From: Candidatus Sedimenticola endophacoides
GTDB taxonomy: Bacteria > Pseudomonadota > Gammaproteobacteria > Chromatiales > Chromatiaceae
Assembly: GCA_003062205.1 (NCBI GenBank)
Contig: PQCP01000108.1
Span: 1-44,304 of the forward strand
Direction: 5' to 3'
Length of the DNA stretch: 44,304 nt
Position 1 is the first letter of the stretch. Each line of letters begins with the position of its first letter. Below, one piece after another: positions 29,642 through 40,737 of the stretch. A model generated the notes under the pieces. It was not told the DNA's origin. It did no database searches and saw only the letters and a program-made list of their open reading frames with translations. Position numbers and translations under genes: made by a program.

Positions 29642-32092
29642 TCAATGTCTTGTCAGACCACTGCGCTTTTTAGTCGCTTTTTTCCCGGTGGAAGACCTCG
29701 GCTTTGGCGTCGGCGCCTCGCCCTCCTCGCCAGGGCGCGACTCGGGCATGCGGGTGAGTGCGATCTCCAGCACCTCGTCGATCCAGCGCACCGGCTTGAT
29801 GGTGAGGTGCTGCACGATGTTGCGCGGGATCTCTTTGAGGTCTCTTTCGTTCTCCTCCGGAATCACCACCGTCTTGATGCCTCCCCGATGGGCGGCCAGC
29901 AGCTTCTCCTTGAGCCCGCCGATCGGCAGCACCTCGCCACGCAGCGTGATCTCGCCGGTCATCGCCACGTCGGCGCGCACGGGAATCTGGGTCAGGGCCG
30001 AGACCAGGCAGGTGCACATGCCGATACCGGCGCTCGGGCCATCCTTGGGGGTGGCCCCCTCGGGCACATGGATGTGCACGTCATACTTCTGATAGAAATC
30101 GTCCGCCAGCCCCAGCACCGCGGCGCGGCTGCGCACAACGGTCATGGCCGCCTGAATCGACTCCTGCATCACCTCGCCGAGCTGCCCGGTGTGACTCAGG
30201 CGGCCCTTGCCCGGCACCAGCGCCGATTCGATGCGCAGCAGCTCTCCTCCGACCTCGGTCCAGGCCAGGCCGGTGACCTGTCCCACCTGATCATACTCAT
30301 CCGCCTCGCCGTAGCGGAAGCGCTGCACACCGAGGTACTTTTCCAGGCTGCGGGCGCTGATCACCACTTGTTTGTCGCGCTTGCCGAGGAGGATCTCCTT
30401 CACCACCTTGCGGCAGATCTTGGATATCTCGCGCTCCAGGTTGCGCACCCCCGCCTCGCGCGTGTAGTAGCGAATGATGTCGCGCACCGCGCTCTCGCGG
30501 ATCAGCAACTCGCTCTCCTTCAGGCCGTTGTTCTCGGTCTGCTTGGGTATCAGATAGCGGGTGGCGATATTGACCTTCTCATCCTCGGTATAACCCGACA
30601 GACGGATCACCTCCATGCGGTCGAGCAGGGCCGGTGGTATGTTCATGGTGTTGGCGGTGGCGACGAACATCACCTCGGAGAGATCGAAATCGACCTCCAG
30701 GTAGTGGTCGGCGAAGGTGTGGTTCTGCTCCGGATCCAGCACCTCGAGCAGCGCCGAGGCGGGGTCGCCGCGAAAGTCCATCGCCATCTTGTCGATCTCG
30801 TCGAGCAGAAACAGCGGATTGCGGGTACCGATCTTGGAGAGGTTCTGAATGATCTTGCCGGGCAGCGCACCGATGTAGGTTCTGCGGTGGCCCCGGATCT
30901 CCGCCTCGTCGCGCACCCCGCCGAGGGCCATGCGCACGAACTTGCGGTTGGTGGCGCGGGCGATGGACTGACCGACCGAGGTCTTGCCCACTCCGGGCGG
31001 GCCGACCAGGCAGAGAATCGGCCCCTTGAGTTTGCGCACCCGCTGCTGCACCGCCAGGTATTCGATGATGCGCTCCTTCACCTTCTCCAGACCGTAGTGA
31101 TCGTTTTCCAGCACATCCTCGGCCGCGGAGAGGTCGTTGCGCATCTTACTGCGCTTCTTCCAGGGCACGCTCACCAGGGTGTCGATATAGTTGCGCACCA
31201 CCGTGGCCTCGGCCGACATCGGCGACATCAGCTTGAGTTTGGCCAGTTCGGCCTGGGCCTTGCCCTTGGCCTCCTTGGTCATGCCCGCCTTTTCAATGCA
31301 GTTGGTGAGGTCCTCGATCTCGTTGGGCGCCTCCTCCAGATCTCCCAGCTCCTTCTGGATCGCCTTCATCTGCTCGTTCAGATAGTACTCGCGCTGGTTC
31401 TTCTCCATCTGGCGCTTGACCCGGCCGCGGATGCGTTTCTCCATCTGCAAAAGGTCGTTCTCGGACTCCATCAGCCCCATCAGGTGCTCCAGACGATCAC
31501 GCACGCTGGCGATCTCGAGCACGTGCTGCTTCTCCTCCAGCTTGAGTGACATGTGTGCCGCCATGGTGTCTGCCAGTCGGCTCGCGTCATCAATGCTGGA
31601 GAGCGAGGTCAACACCTCCGGCGGCACCTTCTTGTTGAGCTTCACGTACTGGTCGAACAGGGCGATGGCGGAGCGGGTCAGCACCTCCATCTCGCGCTCC
31701 TCCAGCCCCGGTTCGTCGTCCACCGGGACCAGTTGCGCGGAGAAATAGTGTTCACCGGAGATGATCTTCTGCAACTCCACTCGCTCGGTACCCTCGACCA
31801 GCACCTTCACCGTGCCGTCGGGCAGTTTCAGCAGTTGCAGGATGTTGGCCAGGGTGCCGACACGGTACATGTCCTCCACGCCCGGGTCGTCGGTCTCGGC
31901 GCTCTTCTGGGCGACCAGCAGGATGCGCTTGTTGTCCTTCATCGCCGCATCCAGCGCCTTGATCGATTTGTCGCGCCCGACGAACAGCGGGATGACCATG
32001 TGCGGATAGACCACGACATCGCGCAGCGGCAGTACCGGCGCGGTGTAGTTGGACGCTGCTGTCAATTCCTGGGTATTTTCATTTTCACCCAT
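29642..32092 (-). CDS. lon: ATP-dependent protease Lon
   Basis: Hexameric AAA+ serine protease that degrades damaged and regulatory proteins. The N-terminal substrate domain starts near [20 protein letters not shown]; the AAA+ module has Walker [12 protein letters not shown] and Walker [11 protein letters not shown]. The protease domain has the catalytic Ser in [10 protein letters not shown] and Lys in [11 protein letters not shown]. The protein of 816 residues is of normal length. I start at ATG 32092, with GGAGGAG 8 bases upstream; the frame opens at 32209, but that extension is Gly/Arg-rich and not conserved. It follows clpX on the same strand, 236 bases on. Confidence 0.97.
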   Translation of the reverse strand: MGENENTQELTAASNYTAPVLPLRDVVVYPHMVIPLFVGRDKSIKALDAAMKDNKRILLVAQKSAETDDPGVEDMYRVGTLANILQLLKLPDGTVKVLVEGTERVELQKIISGEHYFSAQLVPVDDEPGLEEREMEVLTRSAIALFDQYVKLNKKVPPEVLTSLSSIDDASRLADTMAAHMSLKLEEKQHVLEIASVRDRLEHLMGLMESENDLLQMEKRIRGRVKRQMEKNQREYYLNEQMKAIQKELGDLEEAPNEIEDLTNCIEKAGMTKEAKGKAQAELAKLKLMSPMSAEATVVRNYIDTLVSVPWKKRSKMRNDLSAAEDVLENDHYGLEKVKERIIEYLAVQQRVRKLKGPILCLVGPPGVGKTSVGQSIARATNRKFVRMALGGVRDEAEIRGHRRTYIGALPGKIIQNLSKIGTRNPLFLLDEIDKMAMDFRGDPASALLEVLDPEQNHTFADHYLEVDFDLSEVMFVATANTMNIPPALLDRMEVIRLSGYTEDEKVNIATRYLIPKQTENNGLKESELLIRESAVRDIIRYYTREAGVRNLEREISKICRKVVKEILLGKRDKQVVISARSLEKYLGVQRFRYGEADEYDQVGQVTGLAWTEVGGELLRIESALVPGKGRLSHTGQLGEVMQESIQAAMTVVRSRAAVLGLADDFYQKYDVHIHVPEGATPKDGPSAGIGMCTCLVSALTQIPVRADVAMTGEITLRGEVLPIGGLKEKLLAAHRGGIKTVVIPEENERDLKEIPRNIVQHLTIKPVRWIDEVLEIALTRMPESRPGEEGEAPTPKPRSSTGKKATKKRSGLTRH

Positions 32093-32255
32093 GATGGGTT
32101 CTCCTCCGGTACGGCATCCGCCCCGGCGGCCGGGATCATCAGCCGGGGTGGGAAATTCTGATCCTGTGCCACGGCTGCCGTCGCGCACAGTGAAGGTTCG
32201 GGAGCCCATGCCCGCTCACACGCCCGGACCCGGCCGTGCTGGGCAACCCTGATAG

Positions 32256-32287
32256 GATGGTGAGGGCTTGAGGGCGAACATTCAAGC
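32256..32287 (-). promoter_or_regulatory. Possible heat-shock promoter of lon
   Basis: On the minus strand CTTGAAT, a 13-base spacer and CCCTCACC resemble the sigma-32 pattern CTTGAAA / CCCCAT. The same region is a GCTTGA...TCAAGC inverted repeat (32266-32271, 32282-32287), which weakens the assignment. Confidence 0.3.
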
Positions 32288-32328
32288 CATTGCGCCGCCG
32301 CTTCCCTGGGCGATCATGTAATCGGACC

Positions 32329-33597
32329 TCAATCCGAGGCGGCCCGCCTCTTCTCACCGCCCTGGTAGATGACATAGGGCGGATTTTCTCCGGCAATCAC
32401 CGACTCGTCGACCACGACCTTGCTCACGTCCTCCATCGACGGCAGGTCGTACATGGTGTCAAGCAGTACCTGCTCCATGATGGTGCGCAGGCCGCGCGCG
32501 CCGGTCTTGCGCGCCATCGCCTTGCGCGCGATGGCGCGCAGGGCATCCTCGCGGAACTCCAGCTCGCAATCCTCCATGTCGAACAGGCGGCCGTACTGTT
32601 TCACCAGGGCGTTCTTCGGCTCGGTGAGGATCTGCACCAGCGCATCCTCATCCAGCTCCTCCAGGGTCGCCACCACCGGCAACCGGCCGACGAATTCCGG
32701 GATCAGGCCGTACTGGATCAGATCCTCGGGCTCCACGCTGGTGAGCACCTCACCCACGTTGCGTGCGTCGTCCTTGCTGCGTACCTTGGCTGAAAACCCG
32801 ATGCCACCTTTCTCGGAGCGGTTGCGGATCACCTTCTCCAATCCGGCAAAGGCACCGCCGACGATGAACAGGATGTTGGAGGTGTCGACCTGCAGGAACT
32901 CCTGCTGGGGATGCTTGCGCCCCCCCTGGGGGGGAACCGAGGCCACGGTCCCCTCAATCAGCTTCAGCAGCGCCTGCTGTACCCCCTCGCCCGAGACGTC
33001 GCGGGTGATCGACGGGTTGTCTGACTTGCGCGAGATCTTGTCGATCTCGTCGATGTAGACGATCCCGGTCTGCGCCTTGTCGACATCGTAGTCGCACTTC
33101 TGCAGCAGCTTCTGGATGATATTCTCCACATCCTCGCCCACATACCCGGCCTCGGTCAGGGTGGTGGCGTCGGCGATGGTGAAGGGTACATTGAGCATGC
33201 GCGCCAGGGTCTCGGCCAGCAGGGTCTTGCCGGAGCCTGTGGGTCCGATCAGGAGGATGTTGCTCTTGGCGATCTCCACCTCATCCTTGCTCTGGCGGGC
33301 GTCGAGACGCTTGTAGTGGTTGTACACCGCCACCGACAGCACCTTCTTGGCCCGCGCCTGGCCGATCACATACTGATCCAGGGAGCTGTTGATCTCCTGG
33401 GGCTTGGGCAGGGCGCCGCCGCTCTCGCTGACCGCATCCTGCATCTCCTCGCGGATGATGTCGTTGCAGAGTTCGACACACTCGTCGCAGATGAAGACCG
33501 AGGGGCCGGCGATCAGCTTGCGCACCTCATGCTGGCTCTTACCGCAAAACGAGCAGTAGAGCAGCTTTCCGTCATCTCTTGTCTTGTCGTCACTCAT
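32329..33597 (-). CDS. clpX: ClpXP protease ATP-binding subunit ClpX
   Basis: AAA+ unfoldase that feeds substrates to ClpP. The N-terminal zinc domain has YCSFCGK and ICDECVELC (four Cys). The AAA+ core has Walker [12 protein letters not shown], the pore loop GYVG, Walker [11 protein letters not shown], and a sensor Arg in KTGARGLR. The ClpP-docking loop region is near IGFSAKVRS. Length 422 residues is typical. It lies 207 bases downstream of clpP on the same strand. Confidence 0.98.
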   Translation of the reverse strand: MSDDKTRDDGKLLYCSFCGKSQHEVRKLIAGPSVFICDECVELCNDIIREEMQDAVSESGGALPKPQEINSSLDQYVIGQARAKKVLSVAVYNHYKRLDARQSKDEVEIAKSNILLIGPTGSGKTLLAETLARMLNVPFTIADATTLTEAGYVGEDVENIIQKLLQKCDYDVDKAQTGIVYIDEIDKISRKSDNPSITRDVSGEGVQQALLKLIEGTVASVPPQGGRKHPQQEFLQVDTSNILFIVGGAFAGLEKVIRNRSEKGGIGFSAKVRSKDDARNVGEVLTSVEPEDLIQYGLIPEFVGRLPVVATLEELDEDALVQILTEPKNALVKQYGRLFDMEDCELEFREDALRAIARKAMARKTGARGLRTIMEQVLLDTMYDLPSMEDVSKVVVDESVIAGENPPYVIYQGGEKRRAASD

Positions 33598-33804
33598 GCA
33601 GACTTCCTCTCACAACCGTACCGGCCTTTACGCGAACAGTTTCGGATGAATATGCTGTCCCGCACCGGCAAATGCAACCCTCGGCCTCCGGTAACGCCCC
33701 GAATCGGCATCGCGCCATGCCAAAATCAGATTCTACTCTCTTGATTTATAACCCAAATCAGAAAAGATGCAATGGCGCCGGGGTGTTCCTGGCAATTTTC
33801 CGGG

Positions 33805-34449
<645 letters not shown>

Positions 34450-34479
34450 AGTCGGCCCATCCCTTCCTCAACGCCGCCT

Positions 34480-35802
34480 TCAGGAGGCCTCTGCGCCCTG
34501 CTGCGGCTCCATCAGCTCAGCGAAGGAGACCTGTTTCTCCTCGACCCGCACCTGTCCGATGACCCAGTCGACCACCTGGTCCTCCATCACCACATTGGCA
34601 ACGGACGCCAGCTGCTGCTGATTCTTGTCATCGTAGTAGTAATCGATGACCTCCTGGGGCTGCTCGTAGGACTGGGCGAACTGCTCCACCTTGGCACGCA
34701 CCCGCTCCTCGTCCAGCTGGAGGTCATTCTGCTTGATCACCTCGCCGATAACCAGCCCAAGGGTTATGCGGTTTTTCGCCTGCCCCTCGAACAGGTGCAG
34801 CGGCAGGTCCGCCTGGGTGGTGTAACCCGACTGGACCATGTTCTGTCGGGTCTGCTGCTGCAGGGCCTTGGCCTCCTGCTCGATCATCGCCTTGGGGATA
34901 TCGATGGGATGGGCCTCCAGCAGGATCTGCATCGCCTGATCCTTCATCTGCCCCTGGATCTTCTCCTCCAGCTCATGCTCCATATTGGAGCGGATCTCCT
35001 TGCGCAGCGCCTCGACGCCGCCCTCCGCAACGCCCAGGACCTTCGCGAACTCCTCGTCCAGCTCCGGCAGCACAGCCTCGCAGACCTGGTTCACCTCGAT
35101 CTCGAAGGTCGCGTCCTTCCCGGCCAGTTTCTCCGCGGGATACTCGTCCGGGAACTTCAGCTCCAGGGTGCGGCTCTCGCCGGCCCTGGCACCGACCAGC
35201 CCACTCTCGAAGCCCTCGATCATGCGCCCCGAGCCCAGTTCCAGGGGCACCTCGTCTGCGCTGCCGCCGTCAAATGCCTCGCCGTCGACGAAACCCTTGA
35301 AGCTGATGGTCAGTTGATCGCCGTCCGCCGCCTCGCGCTCGACCTCGCCCCAGGTGGTGCGCTGGGTACGCAGCTTCTCGATCATGGCATCGACGTCCGC
35401 ATCGGTCACCTCGGCCACCGAACGGGTGATCTCCTTGCCTTCGATGCTCTGGACCTGAACCTCCGGCATCACCTCGAACACCGCGGTATAACCCATGCCC
35501 TGCTCCTCGGGCAGATCGAGAGGCTCGATGGAGGGATCCCCCGCGGGATGCAGATTCTCCTGCACCAGGGCCTCATAGTAGGTTGACTGCACCAGATCGC
35601 CGAACACCTCGTGACGCGCCTGGCCCGCGAAGCGCTTGCGCACCACCGACAGTGGAACCTTACCAGGGCGGAAACCGTCCAGCCGGACGGTGCGGGCGAT
35701 CTCCTTCAGCCGTTTCTCGACCGCCGCATTGACCCGGTCAACCGGCAGTTCCACCTTCATCCGACGCTCAAGCCCTTCACTCGATTCAACCGAAACTTGC
35801 AT
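34480..35802 (-). CDS. tig: Trigger factor, ribosome-bound chaperone
   Basis: Peptidyl-prolyl isomerase and chaperone that meets nascent chains at the ribosome exit. The N-terminal ribosome-binding signature is GFRPGKVPLSVVRKRF. The FKBP-type domain is around residues 150-245 (ADGDQLTISFKGFVDGEAF, LELGSGRMIEGFE). The C-terminal helical domain includes IDIPKAMIEQEAKAL and RVRAKVEQFAQSYEQP. Length 440 residues is normal. It heads the tig-clpP-clpX unit, with tRNA-Leu 116 bases upstream. Confidence 0.98.
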   Translation of the reverse strand: MQVSVESSEGLERRMKVELPVDRVNAAVEKRLKEIARTVRLDGFRPGKVPLSVVRKRFAGQARHEVFGDLVQSTYYEALVQENLHPAGDPSIEPLDLPEEQGMGYTAVFEVMPEVQVQSIEGKEITRSVAEVTDADVDAMIEKLRTQRTTWGEVEREAADGDQLTISFKGFVDGEAFDGGSADEVPLELGSGRMIEGFESGLVGARAGESRTLELKFPDEYPAEKLAGKDATFEIEVNQVCEAVLPELDEEFAKVLGVAEGGVEALRKEIRSNMEHELEEKIQGQMKDQAMQILLEAHPIDIPKAMIEQEAKALQQQTRQNMVQSGYTTQADLPLHLFEGQAKNRITLGLVIGEVIKQNDLQLDEERVRAKVEQFAQSYEQPQEVIDYYYDDKNQQQLASVANVVMEDQVVDWVIGQVRVEEKQVSFAELMEPQQGAEAS

Positions 35803-35917
35803 GAAAAACCTCTCCGGCGGCCCCGCCGCCCTTTGCCACTGAAAAATTCGTTAATGGGTGCCTCACCGGCGCGATCCGCCACCACACGGGCGCAGCGGGG
35901 ACACCAGCCGGAAACCG

Positions 35918-36002
35918 TGGTGCGAAAGGAGAGACTCGAACTCTCACGGGTTGCCCCACCAGAACCTAAATCTGGCGCGTCTACCAGTTCCGCCACTTTC
36001 GC
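35918..36002 (-). tRNA. tRNA-Leu (anticodon TAG), CCA encoded
   Basis: 85 bases with acceptor GCGAAAG paired to CTTTCGC, discriminator A, encoded CCA and a long class II variable arm. The anticodon stem CCAGA/TCTGG encloses TTTAGGT, anticodon TAG. A TATAAT promoter lies just upstream. It is on the same strand as tig, as in related genomes. Confidence 0.97.
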
Positions 36003-36042
36003 CGTCCGTGACGGGGTCAAGCCGCCCGTCGTCAAACGGCGG

Positions 36043-36072
36043 ATTATACAGTGCGTTACCGCCCCTTGGTAA
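36043..36072 (-). promoter_or_regulatory. Promoter of tRNA-Leu
   Basis: Perfect TATAAT at 36043-36048 (minus strand), with TTACCA 18 bases upstream. The -10 ends about 40 bases before the tRNA 5' end. Confidence 0.7.
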
Positions 36073-36145
36073 CCCTGTATTCGCCTTTTTTGTGTAAAAT
36101 GGCCTCCCCCTCACCCACCCTGATTACTGAAAAGACCCGAATAAA

Positions 36146-37018
36146 ATGCGTGCCCTGGCCCTGTTTGTCGGACTCGTCCTCCTGGCGCTGCTGCTCAGCG
36201 CCCTGGTCAACTACCCGCTCCACCTGCTGCTCCAGGGGGATGGCGGCGCGCCGCATAGCCTGATCAACACCACCGGAAAACTGATCCTGCTCCCCTGCTT
36301 CCTGCTGCTGCTTCGCCACCGCGGCCTGGCCAACCGGCGCGATCTGGGCTACGCCCTGCCCCGGCGCGCCTTCCTCGCCGATCTGCTCAAGGGGCTGGGC
36401 ATGGGGCTGACCATCCTGCTGGTGCTGGCCGCCGTGCTGCTGGCGCTGGAGATCCGCGTGCCGCGCCCCTTCACCGACGGGCTGCCCGCACTGCTTGCCA
36501 AAACCCTGGCCGTCGCCCTCATCGGCGGACTGCTGATCGGGTTTATTGAGGAGACCTTCTTCCGCGGCGGACTGTTCGCCGCGGTGCGCCGCCAGAGCGG
36601 TCCCGGGACGACCCTGGTGCTGACCAGCCTGTTCTACGCGTGGATGCACTTCATCGACCCCCAGCCCCTGCCCCCCGGCCAGGCGATCGGCTGGGACAGC
36701 GGACTGCGCATCCTCGCCGGCACCTTCGACGGCTATACCGACAGCGCCACCATCGGCCCGTTCCTGGCACTCTTCCTGCTCGGGCTCTACCTGGGAGTGA
36801 TCCGCGAACGAACCGGCAACATCGCCTATGCCATCGGGCTGCACGCCGGGGTGGTGGTGGTGATCAAGACTCTGCGCAAGCTGACCACCGTGGACACCGA
36901 CAACGACCTCGCCCACCTGGTCAGCCACTACGACGGCACCATCGGCTACCTCTCGGCGGCCGGGCTGGCACTGCACCTGATCCTGGTCTTCCGCCACTGG
37001 CGGCGGCCCCGGGCATAA
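36146..37018 (+). CDS. CPBP-family (CAAX/Abi) intramembrane protease
   Basis: Integral membrane protein with about eight hydrophobic segments. The family active site is visible: the EE motif in IGFIEETFFRGGLF (near residues 131-144), the first His in FYAWMHF (about 170) and the second in IGLHAGVVV (about 232). Relatives process CAAX-type proteins, bacteriocins or anti-sigma factors; some serve self-immunity. The substrate here is unknown. The gene stands alone, convergent with the acyl-CoA ligase and divergent from tRNA-Leu. The start at ATG 36146 is the first in frame; no strong ribosome site is seen. Confidence 0.88.
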   Translation: MRALALFVGLVLLALLLSALVNYPLHLLLQGDGGAPHSLINTTGKLILLPCFLLLLRHRGLANRRDLGYALPRRAFLADLLKGLGMGLTILLVLAAVLLALEIRVPRPFTDGLPALLAKTLAVALIGGLLIGFIEETFFRGGLFAAVRRQSGPGTTLVLTSLFYAWMHFIDPQPLPPGQAIGWDSGLRILAGTFDGYTDSATIGPFLALFLLGLYLGVIRERTGNIAYAIGLHAGVVVVIKTLRKLTTVDTDNDLAHLVSHYDGTIGYLSAAGLALHLILVFRHWRRPRA

Positions 37019-37048
37019 CACACCCCGGCTCTGGACGGGTAGCGTCGA

Positions 37049-38617
37049 CTACTCCCGCTCGCGGCTGTCGATTCCGCGCTCCAGCTCCCCCGCCTTGCGC
37101 AGCTCGCGCTTGAGGATCTTGCCGGCGGCGTTCTTGGGCAGCGCCTCGCGCACCAGCACCTTGCGCGGCACCTGGTGCTGACCCAGGTTTTCGCGGCAGT
37201 AGGCACGCACCCCGGCCGGGGTCAGCGCGGCCCCTTCGGCCGCCACCACATAGGCGACCACGATCTCGCCATGCAGTTCGCTCGGCTCCCCGACCACCGC
37301 CGCCTCGGCCACGCCCGGGTACTGGTAGAGCACCTCCTCGACCATGCGCGGATAGACGTTCATTCCATTGACGATCACCATGTCCTTCTTGCGGTCGACA
37401 ATATAGACATAGCCATCGCCATCCTTGTAGCCCAGATCACCGGTGCGCACCCAGTCGCCGAAAAAGCTCTCGGCGGTCGCCTCGGGCAGGTTCCAGTAGC
37501 CCTTCATCACGTTCGGTCCACGCACGCAGATCTCACCGATCTCATCCACCGCCAGCGCGGCACCGTCATCATCGAGGATCGCCATCTCCACCTCCGGCAC
37601 CGGCAGCCCCACCGAGGCGGGCTTGCGCTCCCCGCCGATGGGGTTGACGCAGGTGACCGGCGAGCACTCCGTGGGACCGTCGCCCTCGTAGATCGCCAGT
37701 CCGAAGCGCTGCTCGAAGCGGCGCATCACCTCCACCGGCATCGCCGCCCCCCCGGAGATGCAGTAGCGGATGCTCCTCCACTGCGCCACCTGCGCATCGG
37801 AGAGGCGCAGCAACACGCTGTACATACTGGGGACGCCGAGAAAAATGGTTGCACCGGTGGCCTCGATCGCGTCGCACACCAGGGCCGGATCGAACTTGGG
37901 CAGCGGCGCCAGGCTCAACCCGTGCAGCAGGGGGGTGAGGGTACCCACCGTGGCGGCGAAGGAGTGAAACATCGGCAGCACCACCAGCAGGCGCTCCCGG
38001 CCCGGCTCGAAGGCCATCGCCCGCATCACGCTGCGGGTATTGGAGACCAGGTTACGATGGGTCAGCATCGCTCCCTTAGGGTGGCCGGTGGTGCCGGAGG
38101 TGTAGAGGATCGCCGCCAGGTCTTCGCCACTATCGATCTCCGGGGTCGGAGGCTCGCCCCCGGCCCGCGTCATCTCATCGTACAGCAACTCCCCCTCCAC
38201 CGGCGTCTGTCCGCCGATCAGGGCACTGAAGCAGAGCCCGTCGAGCTCCCCCCGGAACGCCGCCACCGTCGGGGCCAGCGCCTGGTGATAGAACAGCCCC
38301 CGGACCCCGGCGTCGCGCAGGATATAGATGATCTCACGGGGGTTGAGCAGCAGGTTCACCGGCACCACCACCGCCCCCGCCTTGATGATACCCAGGTAGG
38401 TGATGGCGAACTGCTCGGAGTTGATGCAGTAGAGGGCGACCCGGTCCCCCTTGCCGATCCCCCGCCCCGCCAGGGCGGCGGCGATGCCGTCCGAGGCGCG
38501 GTCAATCTCGCCGAAACACACTTCGCGATCCACGAAGCAGATGGCGGGCTGGTCGCCGCGTGCGGCCGCGGTAGCCCGGAACAGTTGGGGTATGGTAGGT
38601 GTCTGATCGGTGTTCAT
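37049..38617 (-). CDS. Fatty acid--CoA ligase-like AMP-forming enzyme
   Basis: Adenylate-forming (ANL) superfamily. The P-loop-like motif is LYTSGTTGHPKGAMLTH, followed by the aromatic/GDGPTECSP segment, VRTGDLGYKDGDGYVYIVD and the C-terminal catalytic Lys in KNAAGKILKRELR. These fit a long-chain acyl-CoA ligase, which would activate fatty acids for degradation or lipid synthesis. The chain (522 residues) is shorter than FadD (561), and exact substrate cannot be inferred. It stands between convergent and divergent neighbours with no visible operon partner. Confidence 0.87.
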   Translation of the reverse strand: MNTDQTPTIPQLFRATAAARGDQPAICFVDREVCFGEIDRASDGIAAALAGRGIGKGDRVALYCINSEQFAITYLGIIKAGAVVVPVNLLLNPREIIYILRDAGVRGLFYHQALAPTVAAFRGELDGLCFSALIGGQTPVEGELLYDEMTRAGGEPPTPEIDSGEDLAAILYTSGTTGHPKGAMLTHRNLVSNTRSVMRAMAFEPGRERLLVVLPMFHSFAATVGTLTPLLHGLSLAPLPKFDPALVCDAIEATGATIFLGVPSMYSVLLRLSDAQVAQWRSIRYCISGGAAMPVEVMRRFEQRFGLAIYEGDGPTECSPVTCVNPIGGERKPASVGLPVPEVEMAILDDDGAALAVDEIGEICVRGPNVMKGYWNLPEATAESFFGDWVRTGDLGYKDGDGYVYIVDRKKDMVIVNGMNVYPRMVEEVLYQYPGVAEAAVVGEPSELHGEIVVAYVVAAEGAALTPAGVRAYCRENLGQHQVPRKVLVREALPKNAAGKILKRELRKAGELERGIDSRERE

Positions 38618-38780
38618 CGCTGCCGCTCACGCGCTGGTTATTGAAAGGGGGAGCATAAAACGCGCGGGGGGCGGGGCGCAAACCGTCACCCGACGGAACG
38701 GCGCAGCCCTTGAAGGCGGAGCGCACAACCCCCATCCATGAAATCATCGAGTCCAATCTGGCAATGCGCGAGGGGGCCCC

Positions 38781-39215
38781 ATGAATCAATCGCTACATAT
38801 CGTCTGCCCCAGCTGCGGCGGCATCAACCGGGTGCCGCGGGAGCGGCTCGGCGAGGGCGGCCGCTGCGGCCGTTGCAAGCACCCGCTGTTCCGGCGGCAG
38901 CCGCATGAGGTGGACGAGGCGGCGCTGCAACGCCAGCTGAGCAACAGCGGCATCCCCCTGCTGGTGGATTTCTGGGCGCCCTGGTGCGGGCCCTGCAAGA
39001 CAATGGGGCCCGCGTTCGCCGAGGCGGCGCGGCGGCTCGAACCGGAAGTGCGCCTACTCAAGCTCAACACCGAGGAGCACCAGGGCATCGCGGCACGGCT
39101 CGGGATCCGCAGCATCCCGACCCTGATCCTGTTCCTCGAGGGGCGGGAACTGCAACGGATGTCGGGAGCAATGGACGTCGGCGGCATCGTCGACTGGGTA
39201 CGGCGGCTGCAATAA
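38781..39215 (+). CDS. trxC: Thioredoxin 2 (zinc-binding)
   Basis: Dithiol oxidoreductase. The N-terminal zinc finger has Cys9, Cys12, Cys29 and Cys32 (HIVCPSCGG and GRCGRCKHP), as in E. coli TrxC; the thioredoxin fold follows with the active site FWAPWCGPCKTMGP and the cis-Pro in RSIPTLILF. Length 144 residues is close to TrxC (139). Known TrxC proteins respond to oxidative stress. It is divergent from the acyl-CoA ligase and convergent with hemN. Confidence 0.95.
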   Translation: MNQSLHIVCPSCGGINRVPRERLGEGGRCGRCKHPLFRRQPHEVDEAALQRQLSNSGIPLLVDFWAPWCGPCKTMGPAFAEAARRLEPEVRLLKLNTEEHQGIAARLGIRSIPTLILFLEGRELQRMSGAMDVGGIVDWVRRLQ

Positions 39216-39351
39216 TTGACCCCGCGAAGGCTCTCCGGGGACGGACACGACGCCACCCCCGCTCTGTAACCGTGGGGCAGCCTGCGCCGGGCGCCGCCCG
39301 TCATCCCGACGACGATCTCAAACCCATAAGGATATTGGGGCGGCGTGCCGC

Positions 39352-40737
39352 TCAGATCACCTTGGAGAAGTTCTTCTGCTGGGAGGCCGGTGGCAGATAG
39401 GCGTCGAAGGCCATGCAGATGTTGCGGATCAGCAGTCGGCCACGCGGCAGCACCCGGATCCCGGCGGCATCGATCTCCAGCAGCCCGTCCGCTGCCATGC
39501 CGTCGAGCTTGGCCAGGTCGGCGCCGAAATAGGCTTGAAAGTCGATCCCCCAGGCACCTTCGATGGCCGCGAAATCGAGCACGAAGTTGCAGATCAGACG
39601 GGTGATCACATCACGGCGGATCTGGTCGTCGCGATTCAGCTCAAAACCACGAAACACCGGCAGACGACCCGCGTCGATGCGCTCGTAATACGCCTCCAGC
39701 CCCCGCATGTTCTGACTGTAGGTGCTTCCCACCATGCTGATCGAGGTGACACCCATCGCCACCAGGTCGCAATCGGCGTGGGTGGAGTAACCCTGAAAGT
39801 TCCGGTACAGGGTCCCCTCCCGCTGGGCGATGGCCAACTCATCATCAGGGCGCGCGAAGTGATCCATGCCGATATAGACGTAGCCCGCCTCGGTCAGGTG
39901 ATCGATGGTCATCTTGAGGATTTCGAGCTTCTCCTGGGGAGGGGGAAGCTCATCCTCGTTGATGCGCCGCTGTGGTTTGAACACATGGGGCAGGTGAGCG
40001 TAGTTGAAGACCGATAGCCGGTCCGGACCCACCTCGATCACCCGGTCCAGGGTCCGGGTGAAACTGTCCACGGTCTGAAACGGCAGACCATAGATCAGAT
40101 CAATGCTGACCGAGCGGAAACCGTTCTCCTTGGCCGCATGGAGCACATTGAAGGTCTGCTCGTCGGACTGGATGCGGTTGACCGCCTTCTGGACCCTGGC
40201 CTCGAAATCCTGAACCCCGAGGCTCATGCGGTTGAACCCCACCTCGCGCAGCAGGCGGATGGTCTCGGCGCTCGCCTCACGCGGGTCGATCTCGATGGAG
40301 TACTCCCCGCTGTCGTCGTCGGCGAGGCGGAAGTGGCGCCGGGTCACTTGCATCAGCTCGGCCATCTGCTCGTGGCTGATGAAGGTGGGTGTGCCGCCGC
40401 CCCAGTGCAGCTGATCCACCCGGCGGCTGTCGTCAAACAGACGCCCCTGCATCTCGATCTCCTTGTAGACCCGCTCCAGATAGGGCGCGTTGAGGCCCCG
40501 ATCCTTGGTAGCGATCTTGTTGCAGGCGCAGTAGAAGCAGACGGTGTCGCAGAACGGAATGTGGAAATAGAGCGAAAGCGGACCGCCACCCTCGTTGCTG
40601 CTCAGCGCCGCCGCCCGGTACTGCTCCTCGCCGAAACCGTCATGAAACTGGGGCGCGGTCGGATAGGAGGTATACCGGGGGCCTGAGTAATCATATTTAT
40701 TGATCAGATCGAGATCGAAAACCAGTGATTGGTCCAT
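39352..40737 (-). CDS. hemN: Oxygen-independent coproporphyrinogen III oxidase
   Basis: Radical-SAM enzyme that decarboxylates coproporphyrinogen III in anaerobic haem synthesis. The cluster motif is FCDTVCFYCACNK, preceded by YFHIPF, with the GGGTPTF SAM-binding element. NKYDYSGPRYTSYPTAPQF at the start is the authentic HemN signature, unlike HemW. Length 461 residues is normal. Its ATG follows directly after the stop of the upstream small gene (TAGATG), so the two are coupled. FNR regulation is common for hemN in other bacteria, but I see no FNR box before this gene. Confidence 0.97.
   Translation of the reverse strand: MDQSLVFDLDLINKYDYSGPRYTSYPTAPQFHDGFGEEQYRAAALSSNEGGGPLSLYFHIPFCDTVCFYCACNKIATKDRGLNAPYLERVYKEIEMQGRLFDDSRRVDQLHWGGGTPTFISHEQMAELMQVTRRHFRLADDDSGEYSIEIDPREASAETIRLLREVGFNRMSLGVQDFEARVQKAVNRIQSDEQTFNVLHAAKENGFRSVSIDLIYGLPFQTVDSFTRTLDRVIEVGPDRLSVFNYAHLPHVFKPQRRINEDELPPPQEKLEILKMTIDHLTEAGYVYIGMDHFARPDDELAIAQREGTLYRNFQGYSTHADCDLVAMGVTSISMVGSTYSQNMRGLEAYYERIDAGRLPVFRGFELNRDDQIRRDVITRLICNFVLDFAAIEGAWGIDFQAYFGADLAKLDGMAADGLLEIDAAGIRVLPRGRLLIRNICMAFDAYLPPASQQKNFSKVI

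Noticed and set aside
40681..40720. TTGATCAGATCGAG near the start of hemN as an FNR box
   Set aside because: Only one arm matches and it lies inside the hemN coding region.
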